From an uncultured Collinsella sp. (GTDB lineage Bacteria; Actinomycetota; Coriobacteriia; Coriobacteriales; Coriobacteriaceae), in the NCBI GenBank assembly GCA_905197385.1, contig CAJJYO010000082.1:1-7228 (forward strand): a stretch of DNA of 7,228 nt. The letters run 5' to 3'. Within the stretch, counting starts at the first letter, position 1; each line of letters begins with the position of its first letter. Below, piece by piece: positions 1 through 6,028 of this stretch. Below the pieces are notes generated by a model, which had not been told where the DNA came from, searched no databases, and saw only the letters and a program-made list of their open reading frames with translations. Position numbers and translations under genes: made by a program.

Positions 1-1187
1 ACCTTGAACTGCACAGCGGACAGAATGGCGATCATGATGGCGAGGATAACGCCCACGACGGCAATCGCCCCGCCCACAAAGCCGATCCAAGCGATACCGG
101 GACCCGAAACCACGGCGCCGCCGATTGCGGTGCCCGTGCCGATACCGAGGTTAAACAGGCCCGAGAAGATCGACATGGCGACGGCCGACGAATCTGCCGA
201 CGTGCACTTGATGAGCTCGGCCTGAAACGCCACGTTAAAGGCCGTGGCGCAGCAACCCCACAGTGCGCAGACGGCAAGCACTGTCACGAGCGAAGATGCG
301 GCCGGCCCCATGAGCAGCAGGGCCACCGGCACGCCGGAGAGCGTGATAGCCAAGAACGGGAAGCGATGCCCATCGAACAGGCGGCCAAACAGCCAGCTTC
401 CGAGCAAACCAGAGCAGCCAAACGCCGTCAGCGTCATGGTAATGGCGCCCGCATCGACGTGCGCGACCTGCGCCAGGAAGGGCTCGATATAGCTGTAGCT
501 TGCGTAATAGCCGGTCGCCATGAAGACCGTGACTGCGTAGAGCGCGATGAGGAGCGGGTTCTTGAGCAGCTCGGGCAGCTGTTTGACGGTAAAGCGCTCA
601 CCCGCCGGCATGGCCGGGAACACCGCTGCCTGGTAGACGACCGCGATGGCTGAGAGGCCCCCGACCACGGCAAACGTCATGCGCCAGCCCACGGCCAAGC
701 CAATGGCGCGACCGAGAGGCAGGCCAAAGATCTGCGCGATGGACGAGCCCGTGGCGATCATGCTGATAGCGAGCGCCCCGTGGCGTGTGTCAACCAGGCG
801 CGACGCCATGATCGAGGCGACCGACCAGAACACGGCGTGCGCGCAGGCAACCACCAGGCGCGCGCAGACTAAGATGGGATAGGTCGGCGCCAAGGCGGAC
901 AGGAACTGGCCCAGCGAGAACACGGCAAGCACGCCCAGCAGCATCCGCTTGAACTCGAAACGCGAAGCGAACACCATGAGTGGCAACGACAGCAGCATGA
1001 CGCCCCAGGCATAGACCGAGATCATGATGCCCGCCTGGGCCTCGGTGAGCGAGAACGACGCGGCGATATCAGTCAAAAGGCCGATGGGCATAAACTCCGA
1101 CGTGTTGAACACGAACGCACAGCAGGTGAGACCGACGAGTGGGAGCCACTGCCTGAGCGTGATGCCGTCTTGCCTTGTCTGAGTCAT
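1..1187 (-). CDS. sotB: MFS exporter of the SotB/AraJ (sugar efflux, DHA1) group, C-terminus cut by window edge
   Basis: This is an inner-membrane major facilitator transporter, probably a proton-driven exporter of sugars or small drugs. I see 395 complete codons and no stop, so the 3' end lies outside the window. E. coli SotB has about 396 residues, so little should be missing. From memory of E. coli SotB, the shared stretches are FNTSEFMPIGLL (residues 27-38), the MISVYAWGV segment after it, ARLVVACAHAVFWS, IATGSSIAQIFGLPLGR, GWRMTF, YASYSYIEPFL and AMSIFSGLFNLGIG. The protein is almost entirely hydrophobic, consistent with 12 membrane helices. The ATG is chosen because GGAGA (1196-1200) lies 8 nt upstream. 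It is the last gene of a leftward run but has its own promoter behind the feoB terminator. Family assignment is firm. The substrate is inferred, and an AraJ or multidrug-type role is possible. Confidence 0.88.
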   Translation of the reverse strand, partial: MTQTRQDGITLRQWLPLVGLTCCAFVFNTSEFMPIGLLTDIAASFSLTEAQAGIMISVYAWGVMLLSLPLMVFASRFEFKRMLLGVLAVFSLGQFLSALAPTYPILVCARLVVACAHAVFWSVASIMASRLVDTRHGALAISMIATGSSIAQIFGLPLGRAIGLAVGWRMTFAVVGGLSAIAVVYQAAVFPAMPAGERFTVKQLPELLKNPLLIALYAVTVFMATGYYASYSYIEPFLAQVAHVDAGAITMTLTAFGCSGLLGSWLFGRLFDGHRFPFLAITLSGVPVALLLMGPAASSLVTVLAVCALWGCCATAFNVAFQAELIKCTSADSSAVAMSIFSGLFNLGIGTGTAIGGAVVSGPGIAWIGFVGGAIAVVGVILAIMIAILSAVQFK

Positions 1188-1220
1188 ATATAACGTCTCC
1201 AATCGTTTTGAGCGGAGGCG

Positions 1221-1250
1221 ATTATATAGCAACGGCCCCGCATCCGTCAG
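1221..1250 (-). promoter_or_regulatory. Candidate sigma-70 promoter of the sotB-like gene
   Basis: On the minus strand there is a perfect TATAAT (1221-1226) with CTGACG (1245-1250, 4 of 6 matches to TTGACA) 18 bp upstream. Transcription would begin near 1214, giving a leader of about 27 nt that includes the GGAGA ribosome site. The -35 hexamer falls in the loop of the feoB terminator hairpin, and the gap between the hexamers contains one hairpin arm. Confidence 0.62.
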
Positions 1251-1266
1251 TACAGAAGCGGGGCCG
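1231..1266 (-). terminator. Hairpin terminator downstream of feoB
   Basis: A perfect 9-bp GC-rich inverted repeat, CGGCCCCGC (1233-1241) and GCGGGGCCG (1258-1266), encloses a 16-nt loop. It begins about 40 bp after the feoB stop. The run of U after the stem in the feoB direction is weak (TTGCTAT), so termination may be incomplete or factor-assisted. The same DNA carries the sotB promoter. Confidence 0.55.
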
Positions 1267-1307
1267 AAAACAATTCGATACACAGAGGTTGCGCCGTCAA
1301 TTCATAA

Positions 1308-3668
1308 CTAAGCCAACCCCAGCAATATGCCCGCCGAATGCACGACAAACGCCACGATCCAGGCAACGGCGACCTGAAACGCGAATACGGCCACGGCATA
1401 GCGCGCGCCCAACTCGCTCTTGACAGCGCCGATTGCCGCCACACAAGGCGGGTACAGCAACGTAAAGACCAAGAACACGTAGGCGGTAAACGGCGAAAAC
1501 ATGGTCGACAGCGCCGCGGGCGACGTTGCGCCCAAAAGCACCGTGAGCGTCGAGATGACGCTCTCCTTGGCAATGAGCCCCGTGACGAGCGCCGTCGAGG
1601 CGCGCCAGTCGCCAAAGCCGAGCGGGGCCAACACCGGCGCGATGATGCTACCCAGACCGGCAAGCAGGCTTTGCGACTGGTCGGCGACCACGTTAAAGCG
1701 GATGTCGAACGTCTGAAGGAACCAGATGACCACCGTAGCGGCAAAGATAATGGTAAAGGCCTTGGTGATGAAGTCCTTGGCCTTATCCCATGCCAGCATC
1801 ACCGTCGTCTTGACGCTCGGCAGGCGGTAATTGGGAAGCTCCATGATAAACGGCACCGGGTCGCCCTTAAATGCCGTGCGGTTGAGCACCAAAGCCGCGA
1901 TGCAGCCGACCACGATACCGATCAGATAGAGCGAGACCATGGCGGGAACCGTCGCCTGCGGGAAGAATGCTCCGCACAGCAAGCCGTAAACCGGCAACTT
2001 GGCTGAACAGCTCATAAACGGTGTGAGCATGACCGTCATCTTGCGGTCGTGCTCGGATGGGAGCGTACGGGTCGACATGATAGCCGGCACGGTACAGCCA
2101 AAACCGACGAGCATGGGCACGAAGCTGCGGCCCGACAAGCCAAAGCGACGCAACACCTTATCCATGACAAAGGCCACGCGCGCCATGTATCCGGAGTCTT
2201 CCAGAATGGAGAGGAACAAAAAGAGCACGACGATAATCGGCAGGAAGGTCAGCACGCTGCCCACACCCGTAAGCACGCCGTCGACAGCCAGCGAGCGCAC
2301 CACGTCGTTAGTACCGAACGCCTTGAGGCCCGCATCGGCCGAGGCGATGATGGCAGCGATACCGTCCTCCATGAGTCCCTGCAACGCCGCGCCGATCACG
2401 CCAAACGTCAGCCAAAAGACGAGGCCCATGATCACCAGAAACGCCGGAATGGCTGTGTAACGACCTGTCAGGATGCGGTCAATCTTGACGGAGCGCACGT
2501 GCTCGCGGCTCTCGTGCGGCTTGACGACGCAGCGCCCGCACACGTCGCCGATAAAGCTAAAACGCATATCGGCCAGCGCAGATAGGCGGTCGGTGCCGGC
2601 CTCGCCTTCCATCTGGGTAATGATGTGCTCGATAGCGTCGAGCTCATTGCGATCCAGGTGAAGCGCCTCGGTTACCAGCTCATCGCCCTCGACCAGCTTG
2701 GTCGCCGCAAAGCGCACCGGGATGTGCGCCGTCACGGCATGGTCCTCGATCAGGTTAGCAATACCGTGGATGCAGCGATGCAGCGCACCGCCGTCCGGGC
2801 CGTCGGGCGCACAAAAGTCCAGGCGACCAGGGCGCTCGCGGAACCGCGCCACGTGCAGGGCGTGGTCCACCAACTCGCCGATACCCTCGTTGCGGGCAGC
2901 GCTAATGGGAACAACGGGCACGCCAAACTGGCTCTCGAGCAGGTTGGCGCCCCCGGCGCCGCCGTTGGCGGTCACCTCGTCCATCATGTTGAGCGCGATG
3001 ACCATGGGGCGGTCGAGCTCCATAAGCTGTAGCGTCAGGTACAGGTTGCGTTCGATATTGGTGGCGTCGATGATGTCGATGATGGCGTCGGGGTTTTCGT
3101 CAAGGATGAATTGACGGCTCACGATCTCTTCGCCCGTGTACGGCGACAGCGAATAGATGCCAGGCAGGTCGGTAACGCTTGCCTCGGGGTGGTTGCGGAT
3201 GGTGCCATCTTTGCGGTCGACCGTCACGCCGGGAAAGTTACCGACGTGCTGGTTGGAGCCCGTCAGCTGGTTGAATAACGTGGTCTTGCCGCAGTTTTGG
3301 TTGCCGGCGAGGGCAAAGTGCAGCGGCGCGCCCTCGGGCACGGCCGTCTTTGCCGCACGGGGCGAATACGTCCCCTCGCCCAGGGCCGGATGCTCCGTCG
3401 TGCCGATTGCGGCGTTAGCGCGCGGACCCGTATCGGTGTCGTGAATACCCACGAGCTCGATGCGAGCGGCATCGTCCTTGCGCAGTGTCAACTCGTAGCC
3501 ACGCAGGCGGATCTCGAGCGGATCGCCCATGGGGGCGTACTTCATCATGGTGACTTCGGTGCCCGGCGTTAGACCCATGTCCAAAATATGCTGTCGGAGT
3601 GCCTGATCGTCCGATGCCACCGATGCGACAACGGCGTCCTTTCCAATCTCGAGTGTATCGAGCTTCAC
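1308..3668 (-). CDS. feoB: FeoA-FeoB fusion, ferrous iron transport GTPase
   Basis: This 786-residue membrane protein imports Fe2+, gated by a cytoplasmic G domain. Residues 1-75 are a FeoA-like SH3 domain (LRQHILDMGLTPGTEV, IRLRGYELTLRKDDA). A loose Ala/Pro/Thr-rich linker runs to about 118. The G domain shows G1 GNQNCGKT (122-129), G2 NFPGVTV (144-150), G3 DLPG (167-170), G4 NMMD (227-230) and G5 SAAR (256-259). A helical GDI-like region follows, then from about 400 the membrane part with FeoB signatures GFGCTVPAIMSTR, MSCSAKLPVY (552-561), IAKESVIST and LLYPPCVAAIGAVKSE. FeoA is often a separate small protein; here it is fused. The GTG start is chosen over an ATG 40 codons upstream because AGGAGG-type GGAGGA (3677-3682) lies 8 nt before it and the FeoA domain begins there; the longer form would also read through the putative operator. 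No feoC is visible. Confidence 0.96.
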   Translation of the reverse strand: MKLDTLEIGKDAVVASVASDDQALRQHILDMGLTPGTEVTMMKYAPMGDPLEIRLRGYELTLRKDDAARIELVGIHDTDTGPRANAAIGTTEHPALGEGTYSPRAAKTAVPEGAPLHFALAGNQNCGKTTLFNQLTGSNQHVGNFPGVTVDRKDGTIRNHPEASVTDLPGIYSLSPYTGEEIVSRQFILDENPDAIIDIIDATNIERNLYLTLQLMELDRPMVIALNMMDEVTANGGAGGANLLESQFGVPVVPISAARNEGIGELVDHALHVARFRERPGRLDFCAPDGPDGGALHRCIHGIANLIEDHAVTAHIPVRFAATKLVEGDELVTEALHLDRNELDAIEHIITQMEGEAGTDRLSALADMRFSFIGDVCGRCVVKPHESREHVRSVKIDRILTGRYTAIPAFLVIMGLVFWLTFGVIGAALQGLMEDGIAAIIASADAGLKAFGTNDVVRSLAVDGVLTGVGSVLTFLPIIVVLFLFLSILEDSGYMARVAFVMDKVLRRFGLSGRSFVPMLVGFGCTVPAIMSTRTLPSEHDRKMTVMLTPFMSCSAKLPVYGLLCGAFFPQATVPAMVSLYLIGIVVGCIAALVLNRTAFKGDPVPFIMELPNYRLPSVKTTVMLAWDKAKDFITKAFTIIFAATVVIWFLQTFDIRFNVVADQSQSLLAGLGSIIAPVLAPLGFGDWRASTALVTGLIAKESVISTLTVLLGATSPAALSTMFSPFTAYVFLVFTLLYPPCVAAIGAVKSELGARYAVAVFAFQVAVAWIVAFVVHSAGILLGLA

Positions 3669-3710
3669 GTCCGTGTTCCTCCCCCGGCGCCCACAGGGCG
3701 TTGTATTTAT

Positions 3711-3744
3711 GTTCACCATGGCTAACCGTTTGCCATGGCTAACC
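3711..3744 (-). promoter_or_regulatory. Tandem 17-bp repeats, candidate metal-repressor operator of feoB
   Basis: Two adjacent 17-bp direct repeats (3711-3727 and 3728-3744) match at 15 of 17 positions. On the gene strand each begins GGTTAGCCATGG. The GGTTAGCC portion resembles one half of the DtxR/IdeR iron box (half-site TTAGGTTAG), and TTAGCCATGG with the flanking AA gives each copy imperfect dyad symmetry around CCATGG. Their place, 43-76 bp upstream of the GTG start and just downstream of a possible -10, suits an iron-dependent repressor. The regulator identity is inferred; no Fur-type box is seen. Confidence 0.5.
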
Positions 3745-3745
3745 A

Positions 3746-3751
3746 ATTGTA
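3746..3751 (-). promoter_or_regulatory. Possible -10 element of feoB
   Basis: The minus strand reads TACAAT, 5 of 6 matches to the -10 consensus, immediately upstream of the tandem repeats. No good -35 lies at the usual spacing, so the promoter may depend on an activator, or the true -10 may be CATAAA nearer the gene. Transcription from here would start inside the repeat pair, as expected for a repressor that blocks initiation. Confidence 0.3.
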
Positions 3752-3827
3752 ACCATGCATGATAGCGCGAACACACAACGACGTTCAATCGACAGATCGG
3801 TGCGATGGGGACAGGCAGGAGAGTTCA

Positions 3828-4027
3828 GGGCCATAGTTTCCCGATGAGCCTCTCGGGGAAACTACATCCCAGAATTCTGGCTCGAAACGGGATATGGTTT
3901 CCCTAACAGGCCTCTTACGGAAAATGCATCCCAGAATCCCCGCTCGAAACGGGACGCGCTTTCCCAGTCGAGGCCCTATGGGAAACTGCGTCCCACCTTG
4001 AAAGGCAAAACTGGGATGCAGTTTCCA
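3828..4027. repeat. Array of 62-bp hairpin-forming repeats (three full units plus a partial one)
   Basis: Each full unit has a 15-nt left arm, an 18-nt loop and a 15-nt right arm, followed by a 14-nt spacer. Left arms start at 3856, 3918 and 3980, exactly 62 bp apart. Right arms start at 3889, 3951 and 4013. Left arms read like GGGAAACTGCGTCCC and right arms like GGGATATGGTTTCCC. Arm pairing is about 13/15, 11/15 and 13/14. Loops 1 and 2 share AGAAT at the start and GCTCGAAAC at the end; loop 3 differs. Spacers share an AGGCCTCT-like core. A lone right arm (3828-3842) marks a partial unit at the left. Each right arm can also pair with the next left arm across the spacer (TTTCCC with GGGAAA). 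The array lies between the esterase terminator and the feoB promoter. Function is unknown; an intergenic REP-like or mobile hairpin element is my best guess. I see nothing in the adjacent stretch 3752-3827. Confidence 0.85.
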
Positions 4028-4038
4028 GACGGGACATC

Positions 4039-4111
4039 AAAAACAAAGTTGCGGTGGAATAGTTCCTGGATGGGCTGGTTGATGCCCCAGATCGGAGCTA
4101 TTTCACCGCAA
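4039..4111 (-). terminator. Long hairpin terminator of the alpha/beta-hydrolase gene
   Basis: Arms at 4049-4066 and 4094-4111 are complementary at 16 of 18 positions, around a 27-nt loop with a short inner stem (TGGG 4071-4074 with CCCA 4086-4089). In the direction of the hydrolase gene the stem is followed by CTTTGTTTTTG, a good U-rich tract. It starts 29 bp after the stop codon. Confidence 0.8.
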
Positions 4112-4140
4112 GTTATTGAAGGGCTGGGATGCCCGTCCTC

Positions 4141-5040
4141 TTACAGATGGCGCTCCAGAAAGCGGAAGGCCAGGCGGATCCAGGGACGGACTGCCACCTG
4201 CTTGTCCTCGTTGTCGACCGCGGTGTTGGCGTTGCCGAGCGAAAGGCCGTGACCACCCTGGTCGAAGACGTGCATCTCGCATGCAACGCCCTCCTCGGCC
4301 ATGCGCTGCGCAAACGGGTAGACCTGCGCGATCGGCGCCGTCTTGTCGTCGGACACGCCCCACACAAAGGTCGGTGGCATCTGACGCGAAACATGCGTGG
4401 TGGGGCAGATGTCGGCCAGATGCTCGTCAGTTGCCTCGCCGCCCGTCACCATCGACAGGTAGTCGTTGAGCAAATCGCGTCCCGTCTTGCCGCCCGTCTT
4501 GGGCACGCGCAAGTCAATGCGCGGATCGCGCGTCTGCATGTCGCGCACATAGGCAAAGTCGAGCAATGGATAGCCCAGCACCACGGCATCGGGACGAATG
4601 TCGTCCGGACGCGCCCCGGCAAGTGCCGCAAAGGGGCCGGTCTTCCACTGTGTTGCCAGCGAGGCGCAAATCATGCCGCCAGCAGAAAAGCCCACGACGC
4701 ACACGCGCTTAGGATCGACATGCCACTCGTCGGCGTTGGCGCGCACCGTGGCGACCATCTTGGCAAGATCTGCCTGGGGGTGCGGAAAGCTCACGTCACC
4801 CGTAGAACTCGTGACATAGTTGAGCACAAAGGCCTGGTAGCCGCGGTCCAAAAATGCAAACGCCACCGGGTCCTGCTCGTGCGGAGCGATATGCGTGAAC
4901 CCGCCTCCGCCGCAGATGATCACCGCGGGGCGGCGGCCATTGGGCTTGTCGGGCAGCGGCTCGGCACCCAGATACGTAAAGGTCGCCGGATAATCCTCGG
5001 TCGGCTCCTCGCCCCACAGCGCATGGTTCTCGACAATCAT
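4141..5040 (-). CDS. Alpha/beta-hydrolase, acetyl-esterase (Aes/xylan esterase-like) type
   Basis: This 299-residue protein has the alpha/beta-hydrolase fold and no signal peptide or membrane segment, so it should be cytoplasmic. Visible motifs are an oxyanion-loop CGGGGF at 43-48 (where relatives often have HGGG), the nucleophile elbow GFSAGG at 117-122 with Ser119, the acid in VSDDKTAP (Asp231 or Asp232) and the catalytic His264 in GGHGLS. Order and spacing match esterases of the COG0657 group, which remove acetyl or other short acyl groups from sugars or small esters. The actual substrate cannot be read from the sequence. The start is ATG at 5040 because GGGAG (5046-5050) lies 5 nt upstream. 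The frame stays open for 69 more codons upstream, but that stretch (MVCRKRF...) has no recognisable domain content and covers the promoter region. The gene stands alone, divergent from crr. Confidence 0.88.
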   Translation of the reverse strand: MIVENHALWGEEPTEDYPATFTYLGAEPLPDKPNGRRPAVIICGGGGFTHIAPHEQDPVAFAFLDRGYQAFVLNYVTSSTGDVSFPHPQADLAKMVATVRANADEWHVDPKRVCVVGFSAGGMICASLATQWKTGPFAALAGARPDDIRPDAVVLGYPLLDFAYVRDMQTRDPRIDLRVPKTGGKTGRDLLNDYLSMVTGGEATDEHLADICPTTHVSRQMPPTFVWGVSDDKTAPIAQVYPFAQRMAEEGVACEMHVFDQGGHGLSLGNANTAVDNEDKQVAVRPWIRLAFRFLERHL

Positions 5041-5059
5041 ATGTGCTCCCTTCGCGCAA

Positions 5060-5087
5060 ATTAAGCGCCCTTGTTTTTCGCCTTCAA
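5060..5087 (-). promoter_or_regulatory. Possible promoter of the hydrolase gene
   Basis: On the minus strand TTGAAG (5082-5087, 4 of 6 matches) and CTTAAT (5060-5065, 4 of 6) are 16 bp apart. This would give a very short leader just long enough for the GGGAG ribosome site. The match is modest, and other AT-rich sites near 5145-5160 (GATATATCA) could serve instead. Confidence 0.3.
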
Positions 5088-5166
5088 GCGTACCCCACTT
5101 GAACCCGTGGCGCAGAAACTCTCCGGCAATAAGTTTCCCTTCAACTGATATATCACATAATCCCAG

Positions 5167-5195
5167 TTCAGAGGTATCGTTGAGCAGCGTAGAAT
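5167..5195 (+). promoter_or_regulatory. Candidate promoter of crr
   Basis: TTCAGA (5167-5172, 4 of 6 matches to the -35) and TAGAAT (5190-5195, 5 of 6 to the -10) are separated by 17 bp. Transcription would start near 5202, giving a leader of about 80 nt that contains the palindrome at 5227-5236. TTGACC at 5203-5208 is a stronger -35-like hexamer but has no fitting -10 after it. Confidence 0.45.
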
Positions 5196-5226
5196 AGGGG
5201 CGTTGACCAAGCCGCGAAACACATGT

Positions 5227-5236
5227 GAAACGTTTC
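5227..5236 (+). promoter_or_regulatory. GAAACGTTTC palindrome, LacI-type operator candidate
   Basis: This perfect 10-bp palindrome with a central CG is the core typical of LacI/GalR-family operators (TGAAACGTTTCA-like), and here it is preceded by T. It lies about 25-35 nt into the predicted crr leader, where a bound repressor would block elongation. It is shorter than a full catabolite-responsive element. A small GCGC inverted repeat follows at 5250-5262. The regulator is not in the window, so this is inference from the motif alone. Confidence 0.4.
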
Positions 5237-5283
5237 CGGCAAACCAAACGCGCGATATGCGCCTATTTAAGTTGGAGGCAACT

Positions 5284-5847
5284 ATGGGTCTGCTCGATTC
5301 GCTTAAGTCCACCTTCACCTCGACCGGCGAGGCGTCCGTTCCGCCCGCAGCAAGCTTCGCTACCCGCGAAGGCGTCATCTATGCCCCCGTCAACGGCGTG
5401 CTCGTCAACCTGGACGAGGTTCCCGACGAGACGATCGCCTCGGGCATGCTTGGCCAGGGCTATGGCATCGAGCCCATTACCGGCACCATCTATGCGCCCG
5501 CCAACGGCCGCATCGGTGCCACCACTGTCACCAACCACTCCATCGGCATGATTACCGAGGACGGCCTGCGCGTGTTCATCCATGTCGGCCTGGGCACCGT
5601 GGAAATGAACGGCAAGGGTTTTGCCCGCTTTGTCGAGATGGGCGATGTGGTCAAGGCAGGCCAGCCGCTCATCAGCTTCGACCGCGAGGCCATTAAGGCC
5701 GCTGGTCACGAGGACATCGTGACCGTCATCGTCTCCGAGCTCGATCGTCTTAAGAGCATCGACCATGTCGGCGAGTCTGGAACGCTTATCGGCGGCAACC
5801 CGCTCGTCAAGCTTGGCGACCCGCTGCTGGTAGCCAAGACCAAGTAG
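5284..5847 (+). CDS. crr: PTS glucose-type EIIA component (EIIA-Glc, Crr-like)
   Basis: This 187-residue cytoplasmic protein takes phosphate from HPr and hands it to the EIIB domain of a glucose-family sugar permease. The N-terminus MGLLDSLKS resembles E. coli Crr (MGLFDKLKS). The family pattern follows: [32 protein letters not shown] with His85, and [17 protein letters not shown] with His100. His100 corresponds to the phosphorylated histidine and His85 to its partner. Length is slightly above that of E. coli Crr (169), mostly through a 25-residue low-complexity start. ATG 5284 is chosen because GGAGG (5274-5278) is 5 nt upstream; an earlier in-frame ATG at 5203 adds only leader sequence. It has no EIIBC partner beside it, so it probably serves permeases encoded elsewhere. 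Whether it also carries the regulatory roles known from enteric bacteria is unknown. Confidence 0.94.
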   Translation: MGLLDSLKSTFTSTGEASVPPAASFATREGVIYAPVNGVLVNLDEVPDETIASGMLGQGYGIEPITGTIYAPANGRIGATTVTNHSIGMITEDGLRVFIHVGLGTVEMNGKGFARFVEMGDVVKAGQPLISFDREAIKAAGHEDIVTVIVSELDRLKSIDHVGESGTLIGGNPLVKLGDPLLVAKTK

Positions 5848-5884
5848 CCAGGCCCCGCGCCACACAGCCAAAAGGCACCTCGTC

Positions 5885-5923
5885 AAGCGCCCGCGACCAT
5901 TTGGCCGCGGGCGCTTTTCGTTT
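5885..5923 (+). terminator. Rho-independent terminator of crr
   Basis: A perfect 11-bp stem, AAGCGCCCGCG (5885-5895) with CGCGGGCGCTT (5906-5916), has a 10-nt loop and is followed by TTTTCGTTT. It starts 37 bp after the crr stop and separates crr from asnS. Confidence 0.93.
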
Positions 5924-5973
5924 GAAAAACCATCCCGCCAATGCCTTATCTGTATAGCCCAAATGAGACGAGC

Positions 5974-5982
5974 TGCTAGAAT
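5974..5982 (+). promoter_or_regulatory. Extended -10 promoter of asnS
   Basis: TGCTAGAAT contains an extended -10 TG motif followed by TAGAAT (5977-5982, 5 of 6 matches). No convincing -35 is found at 16-18 bp, which the extended -10 would compensate for. Transcription would begin near 5989, leaving a leader of only about 40 nt. Confidence 0.5.
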
Positions 5983-6028
5983 AACGAACTGTATGGATAA
6001 CTATCATTCAACCGTTATGGGAGGATAC

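Noticed and set aside
1338..3114. Several plus-strand open frames opposite feoB
   Set aside because: They are shadows of the FeoB frame in GC-rich DNA, without ribosome sites or recognisable domains.
3669..3788. FeoB starting 40 codons earlier at an ATG
   Set aside because: The extra residues match no domain, cover the repeats and possible promoter, and lack a ribosome site, whereas the GTG at 3668 has GGAGGA 8 nt upstream.
3828..4027. CRISPR array
   Set aside because: The units are hairpins with 15-nt arms and only 14-nt similar spacers. Repeats are degenerate, spacers are not unique, and no cas gene is nearby.
4129..5064. 311-codon plus-strand open frame
   Set aside because: It is antisense to the hydrolase, whose catalytic motifs are clear. 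Its translation is rich in His, Arg and Ala, typical of a GC-rich shadow frame.
5041..5247. Longer hydrolase starting at 5247
   Set aside because: The extension has no hydrolase-like content and overlaps the intergenic promoter region; ATG 5040 has a clear ribosome site.
5924..6028. T-box riboswitch in front of asnS
   Set aside because: The interval between terminator and start is about 105 bp and the predicted leader only about 40 nt, too short, with no T-box core sequence or antiterminator seen.
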